Below, one piece after another: positions 7,612-15,367 of a stretch of DNA of 44,933 nucleotides. Origin of the DNA: Bacteroidaceae bacterium (GTDB taxonomy: Bacteria > Bacteroidota > Bacteroidia > Bacteroidales > Bacteroidaceae). The translations under genes and the position numbers were made by a program. The notes below the pieces were generated by a model. It had not been told where the DNA came from. It was given only the letters and a program-made list of their open reading frames with translations, and did no database searches. How positions within the stretch are numbered: position 1 is the stretch's first letter; every line of letters starts with the position of its first letter. The DNA is taken from assembly GCA_017651505.1 (NCBI GenBank), contig JAGCCV010000050.1:1-44933 (forward strand), given 5' to 3'.

Positions 7612-8397
7612 ATGCATAGTAAGGAAGAAAAGATGGAGGCCTTCGGGCGACTGCTCGACATTATTGACGAGCTGAGGGAGAAATGTCCTTGGGACAGGAA
7701 GCAGACAAACGAGAGTCTGCGCCCGAACACGATTGAGGAGACATACGAGCTTTGCGAGGCATTGATGAAGAACGACAACAAGGAAATATGCAAGGAGCTG
7801 GGCGATGTGCTGATGCACGTGTGCTTCTATGCCAAGTTTGGCGACGAGAAGGGTGAATTTGACATCAAGGATGTGTGCGACCGTCTGTGCGACAAGCTGA
7901 TATACCGCCATCCGCACATCTATGGCGATGCGGTGGCAGAGAATGTGGGACAAGTACTGCAAAACTGGGAACAGCTGAAGATGAAGGAGAAGGGGGGCAA
8001 CAAGACGGTACTGAGCGGAGTGCCCAACTCACTCCCTACCCTCATCAAGGCTTATCGCATTCAGGACAAGGCACGCAACGTGGGTTTCGACTGGGAGGAT
8101 GCATCGGGAGCCTGGCAGAAGGTGAAGGAGGAGATTGCAGAGTTTGAAGAAGCATCGAAAGGTATGACGAAGGAGGAAGCGGAGGCTGAGTTTGGAGACG
8201 TGATGTTCAGTCTGATCAATGCGTCACGACTGCTTCACATCAATCCTGACAATGCGTTGGAGCACACCAACCAGAAGTTTATAAGTCGCTTCAACTATGT
8301 GGAGGAGCACAGCATCAAGCAGGGGCGCAACCTCAAGGATATGACACTGGAGGAGATGGATGCCTTGTGGGAGGAGGCAAAGAAAAACGACAAATAG
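7612..8397 (+). CDS. mazG: Nucleoside triphosphate pyrophosphohydrolase MazG
   Basis: A 261-residue tandem MazG protein that hydrolyses (d)NTPs to monophosphates and pyrophosphate, a house-cleaning and stringent-response-related role. The N-terminal domain has CPWDRKQTNESLRPNTIEET and the Mg-binding pattern EETYELCEA...KELGDVLMH. The C-terminal domain repeats it as EEIAEFEEA...EFGDVMFSL. Both sets of acidic residues are intact and the length is that of E. coli-type MazG. It is the second gene after the DUF3810 protein. Confidence 0.95.
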   Translation: MHSKEEKMEAFGRLLDIIDELREKCPWDRKQTNESLRPNTIEETYELCEALMKNDNKEICKELGDVLMHVCFYAKFGDEKGEFDIKDVCDRLCDKLIYRHPHIYGDAVAENVGQVLQNWEQLKMKEKGGNKTVLSGVPNSLPTLIKAYRIQDKARNVGFDWEDASGAWQKVKEEIAEFEEASKGMTKEEAEAEFGDVMFSLINASRLLHINPDNALEHTNQKFISRFNYVEEHSIKQGRNLKDMTLEEMDALWEEAKKNDK

Positions 8398-8570
8398 CTT
8401 TTCTATCTGATGACGAAAAACGTATGAGGGAAAGCTGGTCGTTGTTGGTTTTCATTGTGGATTTAGATAAATTACTCCCACTCTGAAATGCTCAAAACAA
8501 ATTTTGTTCTACTGAATTTTGTCGCTACACAACATCAAATACGAGTAATTGAGTTTTAGCTGCTCCAAAA

Positions 8571-8602
8571 TTTGGCTATTCTCCCGTTTATTCGTAATTT
8601 TG
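8571..8602 (+). promoter_or_regulatory. Promoter of the SulP transporter gene
   Basis: TTTG (8571-8574), 20 nt, TAATTTTG (8595-8602), with the ATG at 8625. The rest of the 8398-8570 spacer shows no gene or convincing hairpin. Confidence 0.65.
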
Positions 8603-8624
8603 CACCCTCAATTTTTATATAACT

Positions 8625-10328
8625 ATGGCTTTTATTGAAACAAACAATTTGAAGGGCGATATTTTCGGAGGTATCACAGCTGGAATTGTCGCCTTACCTT
8701 TGGCATTGGCATTTGGTATTCAAGCATTTGGAAGTGTTGACGACCCTTCGGCCAGCTCTATAGGAGCATTGGCAGGCCTGATAGGTGCCACCTTACTGGG
8801 TTTCTTTGCATCGCTCTTTGGCGGAACACATTCTCAGATTAGCGGTCCTACAGGTCCGATGACGGTAATCACCGCTACCTTGATCAGCGGTGTGTGGGCA
8901 TCGCAACACTCACTGAGTGCCGTGCTTATCAGTATGTCGATGGCAGGCATTTTCTGTGGTCTGTTCCAGATACTGTTTGGTGTGATAAAGATTGGCAAGT
9001 ATGTAAGATACATACCCTATCCCGTATTGTCGGGCTTCATGAGCGGTATTGGTGTCATCATCATCTTGCAGCAACTATATGCTTTGGTTGGTTTGAAATC
9101 TCCCGTTCTGACGGTAGATATGATTGTGGAGTTGCCAGAGCGCTTGTCGGGTGGCATTTCTTATGAAGCATTACTATTGGGGTTGGGTACCATCGCTATT
9201 ATATGGTTGATGCCTAAGATCTCGAAGAAGGTGCCTGCTACATTGGTGGCATTGTTAGTAATGACGGTGGTATCACTGTTTTTCAAGATGGAAGACCGCT
9301 TGCTGATTGGTGCCATCCCTGGTGGATTGCCCATGCCTTTCTTTGCTAACACCAACATCTCACTGGCTGGTATCGACTGGTATGAGACCATCAAGGTGGC
9401 CATTGTGCCAGGCTTAACATTGGCTGGCCTAGGCAGTATCGACACCCTGTTGACATCGGTCGTTGCCGACAACATTACCAAGACGCATCACAACAGTAAC
9501 CAAGAACTGATTGGTCAGGGTATCGGTAATATGATGGGTGGTTTGTTCTGTGGCATTGGCGGAGCTGGCGCTACCATGCGTACCGTGGTGAACGTGAAGA
9601 GCGGTGGACGCACGAAGATCAGCGGCATGATTCACTCTTTGTTCCTGTTAGCTATCTTGTTAGGTCTTGGCGGACTGGTTCGTTATGTACCTCTGTCGGT
9701 ATTGGCAGGCATCCTGATTACTGTTGGATGGGGCATCATCGACTTCAAGGGCTTCAAGGACTTGCTGAAGATTCCAAAGGCCGACGCCAGTGTGTTGCTC
9801 ATTGTGTTTGGTCTGACGGTATTGGTAGATTTGCTGACGGCCGTGGGCATTGGCATGGTGATTGCCTGTGTGTTGTTCATGAAGCGTGCGAGCGACTTGG
9901 TAGAGGGTGGTTACAGCTCGTCTGTGATGACTAACTTCGACAAGGAGAGTCCGTGGGCTGATGAGGGTGGTATTCCCGAAAGCTTGAAAGACCATATTTA
10001 TATTCAGCGTTTGAATGGCCCTATTTTCTTCGGCACCATTACCAAATTCCAAAGTGTGATGAACGATGTGCCAACTGATGCGAAAATCGTGATTATCCGC
10101 ATGCGTCTGGTAAGTTTCATGGACCAGAGTGGTCTGTATGCCATGGAGACGGCCATTAAGGACATCCAGTCGCACGGGGCAACAGTGCTGATGACGATTA
10201 TCCAACCCCAACCGATGTATATGCTGAAGACTATGGATGTGATTCCTGACCTCGTGCCGGAGGAACATACCTTCAAGACCTTCGAGGATTGTACTGAATT
10301 CCTAAAAGCATGCAGCATGAAACATTGA
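8625..10328 (+). CDS. SulP/SLC26 family anion transporter with STAS domain
   Basis: A 567-residue inner-membrane protein. The SulP signature is present around residues 60-95 (GGTHSQISGPTGPMTVITAT), followed by multiple hydrophobic helices to about residue 430. A cytoplasmic STAS domain follows (IYIQRLNGPIFFG...VIIRMRLVSFMDQSGLYAMET). Members carry sulfate, bicarbonate or dicarboxylates, usually with H+ or Na+; the substrate cannot be read from the sequence. No carbonic anhydrase is fused. It has its own promoter and appears monocistronic. Confidence 0.9.
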   Translation: MAFIETNNLKGDIFGGITAGIVALPLALAFGIQAFGSVDDPSASSIGALAGLIGATLLGFFASLFGGTHSQISGPTGPMTVITATLISGVWASQHSLSAVLISMSMAGIFCGLFQILFGVIKIGKYVRYIPYPVLSGFMSGIGVIIILQQLYALVGLKSPVLTVDMIVELPERLSGGISYEALLLGLGTIAIIWLMPKISKKVPATLVALLVMTVVSLFFKMEDRLLIGAIPGGLPMPFFANTNISLAGIDWYETIKVAIVPGLTLAGLGSIDTLLTSVVADNITKTHHNSNQELIGQGIGNMMGGLFCGIGGAGATMRTVVNVKSGGRTKISGMIHSLFLLAILLGLGGLVRYVPLSVLAGILITVGWGIIDFKGFKDLLKIPKADASVLLIVFGLTVLVDLLTAVGIGMVIACVLFMKRASDLVEGGYSSSVMTNFDKESPWADEGGIPESLKDHIYIQRLNGPIFFGTITKFQSVMNDVPTDAKIVIIRMRLVSFMDQSGLYAMETAIKDIQSHGATVLMTIIQPQPMYMLKTMDVIPDLVPEEHTFKTFEDCTEFLKACSMKH

Positions 10329-10355
10329 GAACTAAAAAATACCAAAAGTTTGGGA

Positions 10356-10387
10356 TTGCGCCATTAGGAATAATTACTGTAACTTTG
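10356..10387 (+). promoter_or_regulatory. Promoter of the TlpA-like lipoprotein gene
   Basis: TTG (10356-10358), 21 nt, TAACTTTG (10380-10387). The leader to the ATG at 10459 is about 68 nt and AT-rich. Confidence 0.55.
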
Positions 10388-10458
10388 TAACGTCATTTCA
10401 GCAAGAATGATTGGGTTAAACTATAATATTATTTTTAATGATTAAAACTTAAGGCAAA

Positions 10459-11433
10459 ATGAAAAAGATTTATTATGCTGCAATGCTGGCAATAGGTTTG
10501 ACAGCATGCACACAAACACAGGCTCCTAACATCGTAATAGATGGGGAAACGCAAGCAGATGCAACTGGATGGATTTATTTGAAGAAGTTTAACAACAAGT
10601 TGTGGGACACGGTAGATTCTGTTCAGATTAACGATGGCAAGTTTAAGTTTGAAGAAAACTTGGTGTTGCCCGAGCTTTACGGACTGACAACAACTCATGA
10701 GAACACACCTTTCTTCATCTTCTTGGAAGAGGGTGAAGTGCAAGTGAAATTTGACGGTGCGAGAACTCAGGTGACAGGCTCGTCAGTACAGGACGAATAT
10801 AATGCCTACCTGCAGCAGCCCAATGTGGACATTAAGGAATATATTCAGCAACACCCAACTTCTATTGTAGCCAACTATGTGTTCTACCGCAACTACTCCT
10901 ACCGACTGACTGCTGACCAGATTCGTGAATACATCGACTATCTGGATCCATCATTGCAGAACTCTGCCTACACACAGGTATTACGTCAGTTGGCCGACAA
11001 ATACGACCAGGTGTCTATTGGCAGAACAGCTCCAGACTTTGAAATTGAAGATTTGGAAGGAAAGACGGTAAAGTTGTCGGATTTCTACGCCGGCAACAAA
11101 TACATTCTGGTGGATTTCTGGGCCGCCTGGTGCCCTCCATGCCGAGCCGAGAATCCTAATGTGGTTGCCAACTATCAGCGTTTTCACGATAAAGGTTTTG
11201 ATGTGGTGGGTGTATCGCTCGACAAGACACGTGAGGAATGGGTGAAGGGTATTGAGGATGATGGTCTGACCTGGCATCATGTTTCTGACCTGGTGTACTG
11301 GAACAGTGCTCCTGCCGACCTTTATGGAGTGCGTGCCATTCCTGCCAACTTCCTGCTTGACAACACAGGCAAAATTGTTGCTAAGAACCTGCGTGGCGAA
11401 CAGCTGACAAAGAAACTTGAAGAACTTCTGTAA
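10459..11433 (+). CDS. TlpA-like thiol-disulfide oxidoreductase lipoprotein (DUF4369 + redoxin)
   Basis: 324 residues. A lipoprotein signal peptide ends in the lipobox LTAC with Cys17, so it should be anchored in a periplasm-facing membrane. An N-terminal DUF4369 beta domain (about 25-115) precedes a linker and a thioredoxin/AhpC-TSA domain (about 190-324). WCPPC at 224-228 is the redox pair and AIPANFLLD supplies the cis-proline. This architecture is frequent in Bacteroidetes and is thought to reduce or supply thiols to exported proteins. It ends before a strong bidirectional terminator shared with gldE. Confidence 0.9.
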   Translation: MKKIYYAAMLAIGLTACTQTQAPNIVIDGETQADATGWIYLKKFNNKLWDTVDSVQINDGKFKFEENLVLPELYGLTTTHENTPFFIFLEEGEVQVKFDGARTQVTGSSVQDEYNAYLQQPNVDIKEYIQQHPTSIVANYVFYRNYSYRLTADQIREYIDYLDPSLQNSAYTQVLRQLADKYDQVSIGRTAPDFEIEDLEGKTVKLSDFYAGNKYILVDFWAAWCPPCRAENPNVVANYQRFHDKGFDVVGVSLDKTREEWVKGIEDDGLTWHHVSDLVYWNSAPADLYGVRAIPANFLLDNTGKIVAKNLRGEQLTKKLEELL

Positions 11434-11546
11434 GACTCAATAGGAAGACAAGAGACCGTCAATTTTCAGATAATCTCATTGTGGAAGTTGTATAGTCAGC
11501 AGATTCGCTTGCAGGAAACTGCCCATTCATGAGGCGAAGAATGTAT

Positions 11547-11588
11547 AATAATAAAAAAGGCTGCATTTCTGCAGTCTTTTTTATTATT
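11547..11588. terminator. Bidirectional terminator between the TlpA-like gene and gldE
   Basis: A 19-bp stem (11547-11565 with 11570-11588, one wobble) with a 4-nt loop. The GC core GGCTGCA/TGCAGTC is flanked by A-runs on the left and T-runs on the right, so it can work in both directions. It overlaps the gldE stop codon at 11584-11586. Confidence 0.8.
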
Positions 11589-12912
11589 CAGTGGGCAGGA
11601 TAGTAAACTTGACCTTGAGGATGCGACGCTTGTCGAGCGAAAGCACTTCGAACTCATAACCCTGATAGATAATCTTCTCGTGTACCTTAGGGAACTCGCC
11701 CTTGAGTTCCAACAGTAAACCACCCACGGTATCACTCTCGCCAGAAGCCTCTTCGAAAGTATCTTCGTCCAACTGTGTAATTTTATAGAAATCAGTAAGC
11801 TGTGTCTTTGCCTCAAACACCCAGGTCTGGTCGTCTATCTTGGCAAACGAACGGTCTTCTTCATCATACTCGTCGCGAATTTCACCCACAATCTCCTCTA
11901 TAATGTCCTCCATCGTCACCAAGCCAGAAGTACCGCCAAACTCATCTACTACAATGGCGATGTGTACCTTGCTGGTTTGGAAGTCTTTGAGCAGCATGTC
12001 AATTTTCTTGGTCTCTGGCACGAAATAGGGAGGACGAATCAGTGACTGCCAATGGAAATTGTCGGCCTTGCCCAAATGTGGCAATAGGTCCTTGATGTAT
12101 AACACACCCTTTATGCTATCAACCGTTCCCTGATAGATGGGTATGCGCGAATAGACATTATCGATGATGCAACGCATCACATCCTTGTAAGGCGTACGGA
12201 TGTCGAGGGCTATCATATCCATACGGGAGGTCATCACCTCCTTAGCTGTTTCACCGCCAAAGCGGATAATGCCTTGAAGGATGGTACTCTCGTCAGATAT
12301 CTGTTGCTTGTCAGTCAGCTCAAGCGCTTGTTCCAGTTCATCAACAGACACATTGTGCTTCTTGGGAGAGAAATATTTGTTTATGAAAGACATGCTGTGC
12401 ACCAATGTTTTGGCAAAAGGCTTGAACAATGAGCTGCAAAAGCCAATGCCAGGAGCAGCAAAGCGACAGAACATCAATGTGTTTTGAGCAGAATAAATCT
12501 TAGGCACTATCTCACCGAAAAGCAACAAGAGAAAGGTGAGCAAAACGGTAAGGATGATGAACTCTGCCAAAGGAGAGGCAAACCGAAACACCTGCATGAA
12601 AAAGTAGTTGCACAACAAGATAATAGTTACATTGACAAAGTTATTGGTTATAAGGATGGTGGCCAACAAGCGTTCTTTGTCGCTAAGCAAACGTGCAATA
12701 CGCTTGTCTGCAGGGCTCTTCTTTTCATCAATGATGCTACGATCAGTGGGAGAAAGAGAAAAAAACGCTATCTCCGATGCAGAAGCGAAGGCAGAGAAAA
12801 GCAACAGAAAAGCAGCCACAACAATGGCTGCAATGGCCGCTGCTGATGGCTGCTGGATAGTGATGTCATTTAATACAGCTGAAAGCTGAGATAAAAACGA
12901 GTCTGAGTCCAA
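11584..12912 (-). CDS. gldE: GldE-type CNNM/HlyC-CorC family protein (DUF21 + CBS pair)
   Basis: 442 residues: an N-terminal DUF21/CNNM membrane domain with about four helices (around 25-160), a tandem CBS domain (around 215-340), and a C-terminal CorC/HlyC transporter-associated domain. These proteins are implicated in Mg2+/Co2+ transport. The symbol follows the conserved Bacteroidetes order with ssb and mutY, where flavobacterial gldE supports gliding; gliding here is doubtful and gldD is absent. The start is TTG at 12912: the frame is closed by TAA 18 nt upstream and no ATG lies near. It is 27 nt downstream of ssb, so the two are probably co-transcribed. Confidence 0.85.
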   Translation of the reverse strand: MDSDSFLSQLSAVLNDITIQQPSAAAIAAIVVAAFLLLFSAFASASEIAFFSLSPTDRSIIDEKKSPADKRIARLLSDKERLLATILITNNFVNVTIILLCNYFFMQVFRFASPLAEFIILTVLLTFLLLLFGEIVPKIYSAQNTLMFCRFAAPGIGFCSSLFKPFAKTLVHSMSFINKYFSPKKHNVSVDELEQALELTDKQQISDESTILQGIIRFGGETAKEVMTSRMDMIALDIRTPYKDVMRCIIDNVYSRIPIYQGTVDSIKGVLYIKDLLPHLGKADNFHWQSLIRPPYFVPETKKIDMLLKDFQTSKVHIAIVVDEFGGTSGLVTMEDIIEEIVGEIRDEYDEEDRSFAKIDDQTWVFEAKTQLTDFYKITQLDEDTFEEASGESDTVGGLLLELKGEFPKVHEKIIYQGYEFEVLSLDKRRILKVKFTILPTE

Positions 12913-12939
12913 AGAATTACAAATTAGTTAAACATATTG

Positions 12940-13371
12940 TTAAAACGGCAAGTCTTTAGCTGATTCAGCTACCTCTTGCGTGGGAGCAATTGGTTGAGCC
13001 GTAGGAGCAGCTGGCTGAGGTGCCGTTGGTGCCGACTGGTTGGTCTTAGGCGTGAGCATCTCCATTTCATCGACATATACCTCGGTGACATAGCGCTTGA
13101 TTCCACTTTGGTCATCATAGGTACGCGTAAAGATTTTCCCTTCCACATAGAGTTTGTCGCCCTTATGTACATATTTCTCTACGGTCTGGGCCAAACCATT
13201 GCGGAACACCAGGTTGTGCCACTCAGTTCTATCTGGTACCACGGTGCCGTTCTGCAATGTATAACCACGCTCGGTAGTTGCCAATGTCACTTGTGCTACT
13301 GCACGTCCTCCTTCAAAGTATCTTACGTTGGGATCTCTGCCAACGTTACCAATTAAAATCGCTTTATTCAT
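12940..13371 (-). CDS. ssb: Single-stranded DNA-binding protein
   Basis: 143 residues. An OB fold from MNKAILIGNVGRDPNVRYFEGG to about residue 110 binds single-stranded DNA as a tetramer. A Pro/Ala/Gln-rich linker follows (SAPTAPQPAAPTAQPIAPTQ) and the acidic tip ends KDLPF. The tip recruits replication and repair proteins; here it has fewer acids than the usual DDDIPF. It has its own promoter and leads into gldE. The adjacency to mutY and gldE is conserved across Bacteroidetes. Confidence 0.95.
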   Translation of the reverse strand: MNKAILIGNVGRDPNVRYFEGGRAVAQVTLATTERGYTLQNGTVVPDRTEWHNLVFRNGLAQTVEKYVHKGDKLYVEGKIFTRTYDDQSGIKRYVTEVYVDEMEMLTPKTNQSAPTAPQPAAPTAQPIAPTQEVAESAKDLPF

Positions 13372-13403
13372 AACTGTTATTTAAAAAAATTAATTGTTCG
13401 GCA

Positions 13404-13435
13404 CAAAAGTAAACTAAATTCTTGCATCTTCCAAG
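13404..13435 (-). promoter_or_regulatory. Promoter of ssb-gldE
   Basis: Minus strand CTTG (13435-13432, -33 element TTG), 20 nt, TACTTTTG (13411-13404). The ssb ATG is at 13371, giving a leader of about 26 nt. The spacer between mutY and ssb holds nothing else I can support. Confidence 0.6.
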
Positions 13436-13522
13436 TTTTTCTGCATGATTTATCTAAAAAAGAACAACAATAATCATGCGACTTCATTTATAGCAGAAAA
13501 AAGGGAAAGCCAACAAAATTCC

Positions 13523-14662
13523 TCAAACATCAACAGGAAGGTGTTCTATAAAATTTGTAATGAGGCGGGGGAAAGCATAGTCGGCAAGCTGCCCTATCTT
13601 TACCTGTTGATAGGTAGCGAACGATCGAGTACCTCCTAGCAAAATGAGTTGGTAGAAATCGGTCATGATAATGCGATGGGTAAGTACATGTTTCACACCT
13701 TGCTGAATTAAGGTGAGATGTGCCTCTTCGCCCTCGGCAATATGAGACCGAATGGCATTCAATAACTCAGGTGGCGTGAGCTGATGGTCACTTTCAACAA
13801 CAGGTAATTCATATAGGTTCTGCCAAATATCGCGCTCAATGCGCTTATGAATAAAAGTATTGTCACCAGTTTTTATCCACAGGTAATGAAAGTAACGCGT
13901 CTTGGGAACGAGTTTCTTCTCTTTAACGGGCAAGATCTCTACCTGATGACTACGCAATGCTTCGCAACTCTCTGCCAAAGAGCAGGATATGCATGAGGGC
14001 GACAATGGTGTGCAGACCAAGGCGCCAAAATCCATGATGGCTTGGTTGTAATCGGCAGGACAGGAACGATCGAGTTGGTCTTGTGCCAAAGCAGCAAACA
14101 ACTTCTTGCCTCGCGTAGTGTCAATAGGCTCATGGACGCCGAAATAGCGGGCTAAGACACGATATACATTGCCATCTACTACTGCACATGGCATGTTGTA
14201 GGCAAACGAGCAGATAGCAGCAGCTGTATAATCGCCTACCCCTTTAAGTGCTCGCACTTCTTCAAAGGATTTGGGAAACAGGCTTTCCACCTCCTCTTCC
14301 GAATTTTGCGAGACCATTTTTCCTCCTTCACTCTTCGCCAAATCGTTAATGACATGATGGCCTGTTGCTGATTGCTTTTCGCATATGCTTTTGGCAGCTG
14401 TATGCAGGTTACGAGCACGTGAGTAATAACCCAGTCCTTGCCAAAGACGCATCACTTCATCTTCTGGAGCCTCAGCCAATGTCTGTACATCGGGAAAGCG
14501 TTCCATGAAGCGAAGGAAATAGTCATAGCCCTGACTCACACGCGTCTGTTGAAGAATAATCTCCGAAATCCAAATGCGATATGGATCGGTGGTATTACGC
14601 CAAGGCAGATTACGGCGATGATGGCTATACCAAGTTAATATGGTCTGACTAAAAAAGCTCAT
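13523..14662 (-). CDS. mutY: A/G-specific adenine glycosylase MutY
   Basis: The 379-residue enzyme removes adenine mispaired with 8-oxoguanine. SEIILQQTRV carries the catalytic Glu, the helix-hairpin-helix LKGVGDYTAAAI is followed by VVDGNVYRVLAR with the catalytic Asp, and C-X6-C-X2-C-X5-C (CTPLSPSCISCSLAESC) binds the 4Fe-4S cluster. A NUDIX-like C-terminal domain that reads 8-oxoG follows. Unusual: about 30 extra residues (around 95-128) lie between NLHTAAKS and SFEEVRALKG, where most MutY proteins have a short HGGxFP link. The frame stays open. Divergent from HU and upstream of ssb. Confidence 0.94.
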   Translation of the reverse strand: MSFFSQTILTWYSHHRRNLPWRNTTDPYRIWISEIILQQTRVSQGYDYFLRFMERFPDVQTLAEAPEDEVMRLWQGLGYYSRARNLHTAAKSICEKQSATGHHVINDLAKSEGGKMVSQNSEEEVESLFPKSFEEVRALKGVGDYTAAAICSFAYNMPCAVVDGNVYRVLARYFGVHEPIDTTRGKKLFAALAQDQLDRSCPADYNQAIMDFGALVCTPLSPSCISCSLAESCEALRSHQVEILPVKEKKLVPKTRYFHYLWIKTGDNTFIHKRIERDIWQNLYELPVVESDHQLTPPELLNAIRSHIAEGEEAHLTLIQQGVKHVLTHRIIMTDFYQLILLGGTRSFATYQQVKIGQLADYAFPRLITNFIEHLPVDV

Positions 14663-14685
14663 GGTTATTTTGATTCAACCGACCA

Positions 14686-14693
14686 CAAAAATA
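14686..14693 (-). promoter_or_regulatory. -7 element of the mutY promoter
   Basis: Minus strand TATTTTTG, with transcription expected near 14680 and the ATG at 14662. The -33 position is T-rich but not a clear TTTG. Confidence 0.4.
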
Positions 14694-14764
14694 ATAAAAA
14701 GCGAGGGAAGAAAATACTTAATTTACTCAAAATGCGAGATTTTAGAAAAAAAAAGCATTCATAT

Positions 14765-14795
14765 TTTGGGATTTAGAAAATAGGTAGTATATTTG
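14765..14795 (+). promoter_or_regulatory. Promoter of the HU-bS22-like unit
   Basis: TTTG (14765-14768), 19 nt, TATATTTG (14788-14795). HU starts at 14833, so the leader is about 34 nt, A-rich. Confidence 0.65.
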
Positions 14796-14832
14796 CAGTC
14801 CGAAAATACTAACTAACTAAAAATATAAAGAA

Positions 14833-15108
14833 ATGACTAAAGCTGATATCATTAACGAAATCGCCAAGAGTACTGGCGTTGACAAGAAGTCAGTTACCGC
14901 TACAGTAGAAGCATTTATGCAAGCAGTTAAGAACTCTTTGGAAAAAGAGGAGAATGTTTATCTCCGTGGTTTTGGTAGCTTTATTGTTAAGAAGCGTGCT
15001 CAGAAGACCGCTCGTAACATCTCAAAGAACACTACCCTGATTATTCCAGAGCATAACATTCCAGCTTTCAAGCCAGCAAAGACTTTTACACTGCAAGTAA
15101 AAAAATAA
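14833..15108 (+). CDS. HU-family DNA-binding protein
   Basis: 91 residues, a typical histone-like HU subunit that bends and compacts DNA as a dimer. MTKADIINEIAKSTGVDKKSV forms the dimerising helices, RGFGSFIVKKRAQKTARN the start of the DNA-binding arm, and PAFKPAKTFTLQVKK the C-terminal helix. It is followed after 28 nt by a tiny basic ribosomal-type protein and then RNase G, an order I associate with Bacteroidetes generally. It is probably highly expressed. Confidence 0.95.
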   Translation: MTKADIINEIAKSTGVDKKSVTATVEAFMQAVKNSLEKEENVYLRGFGSFIVKKRAQKTARNISKNTTLIIPEHNIPAFKPAKTFTLQVKK

Positions 15109-15136
15109 TTTATTAACCCTTTAATTTTCGAAAGCT

Positions 15137-15226
15137 ATGCCAAGCGGAAAGAAGAAAAAAAGACATAAAATGGCTACGCATAAGCGTAAGAAAAGACTAA
15201 GAAAGAATAGGCATAAGAGCAAGTAA
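15137..15226 (+). CDS. AURKAIP1/COX24 (mS38 / bS22-like) small basic ribosomal-type protein
   Basis: A 29-residue protein, MPSGKKKKRHKMATHKRKKR followed by LRKNRHKSK. More than half of its residues are Lys or Arg and the KMATHKRKKRLRKNRHK core matches the AURKAIP1/COX24 family, whose members are mitochondrial mS38 and mycobacterial bS22, small-subunit ribosomal proteins. In Bacteroidetes it is found beside HU and RNase G. Ribosome association is inferred from the family. It lies 28 nt after HU and is followed by a strong hairpin. Confidence 0.85.
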   Translation: MPSGKKKKRHKMATHKRKKRLRKNRHKSK

Positions 15227-15257
15227 ACATTTCTTGGTTTGATTTGTAATAAATAAG

Positions 15258-15305
15258 AAGGACAAATTTGAGTGTTTTTTGTTCAAGTTTGTCCTTTTAT
15301 TTATA
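15258..15305 (+). terminator. Terminator or attenuator between the bS22-like gene and rng
   Basis: A 14-bp stem (15258-15271 with 15283-15296, one wobble) encloses a T-rich 11-nt loop and is followed by a T-rich tail. It separates the abundant HU/bS22-like transcript from rng, which starts about 70 nt later with no clear promoter of its own. Confidence 0.65.
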
Positions 15306-15367
15306 ATTGTAAATTGTGTTTGTCGATAAGACAAAAGAGATCTTTAACTTTTTATAAAAGTAACCCA

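Noticed and set aside
9660-10268. 202-residue open frame on the minus strand
   Set aside because: Antisense to the SulP gene; His/Gln-rich shadow of a conserved membrane protein and no promoter.
15272-15367. N-terminal extension of RNase G from GTG 15272
   Set aside because: It would translate the hairpin loop and has no similarity to the family; the conserved sequence begins at GTG 15368.
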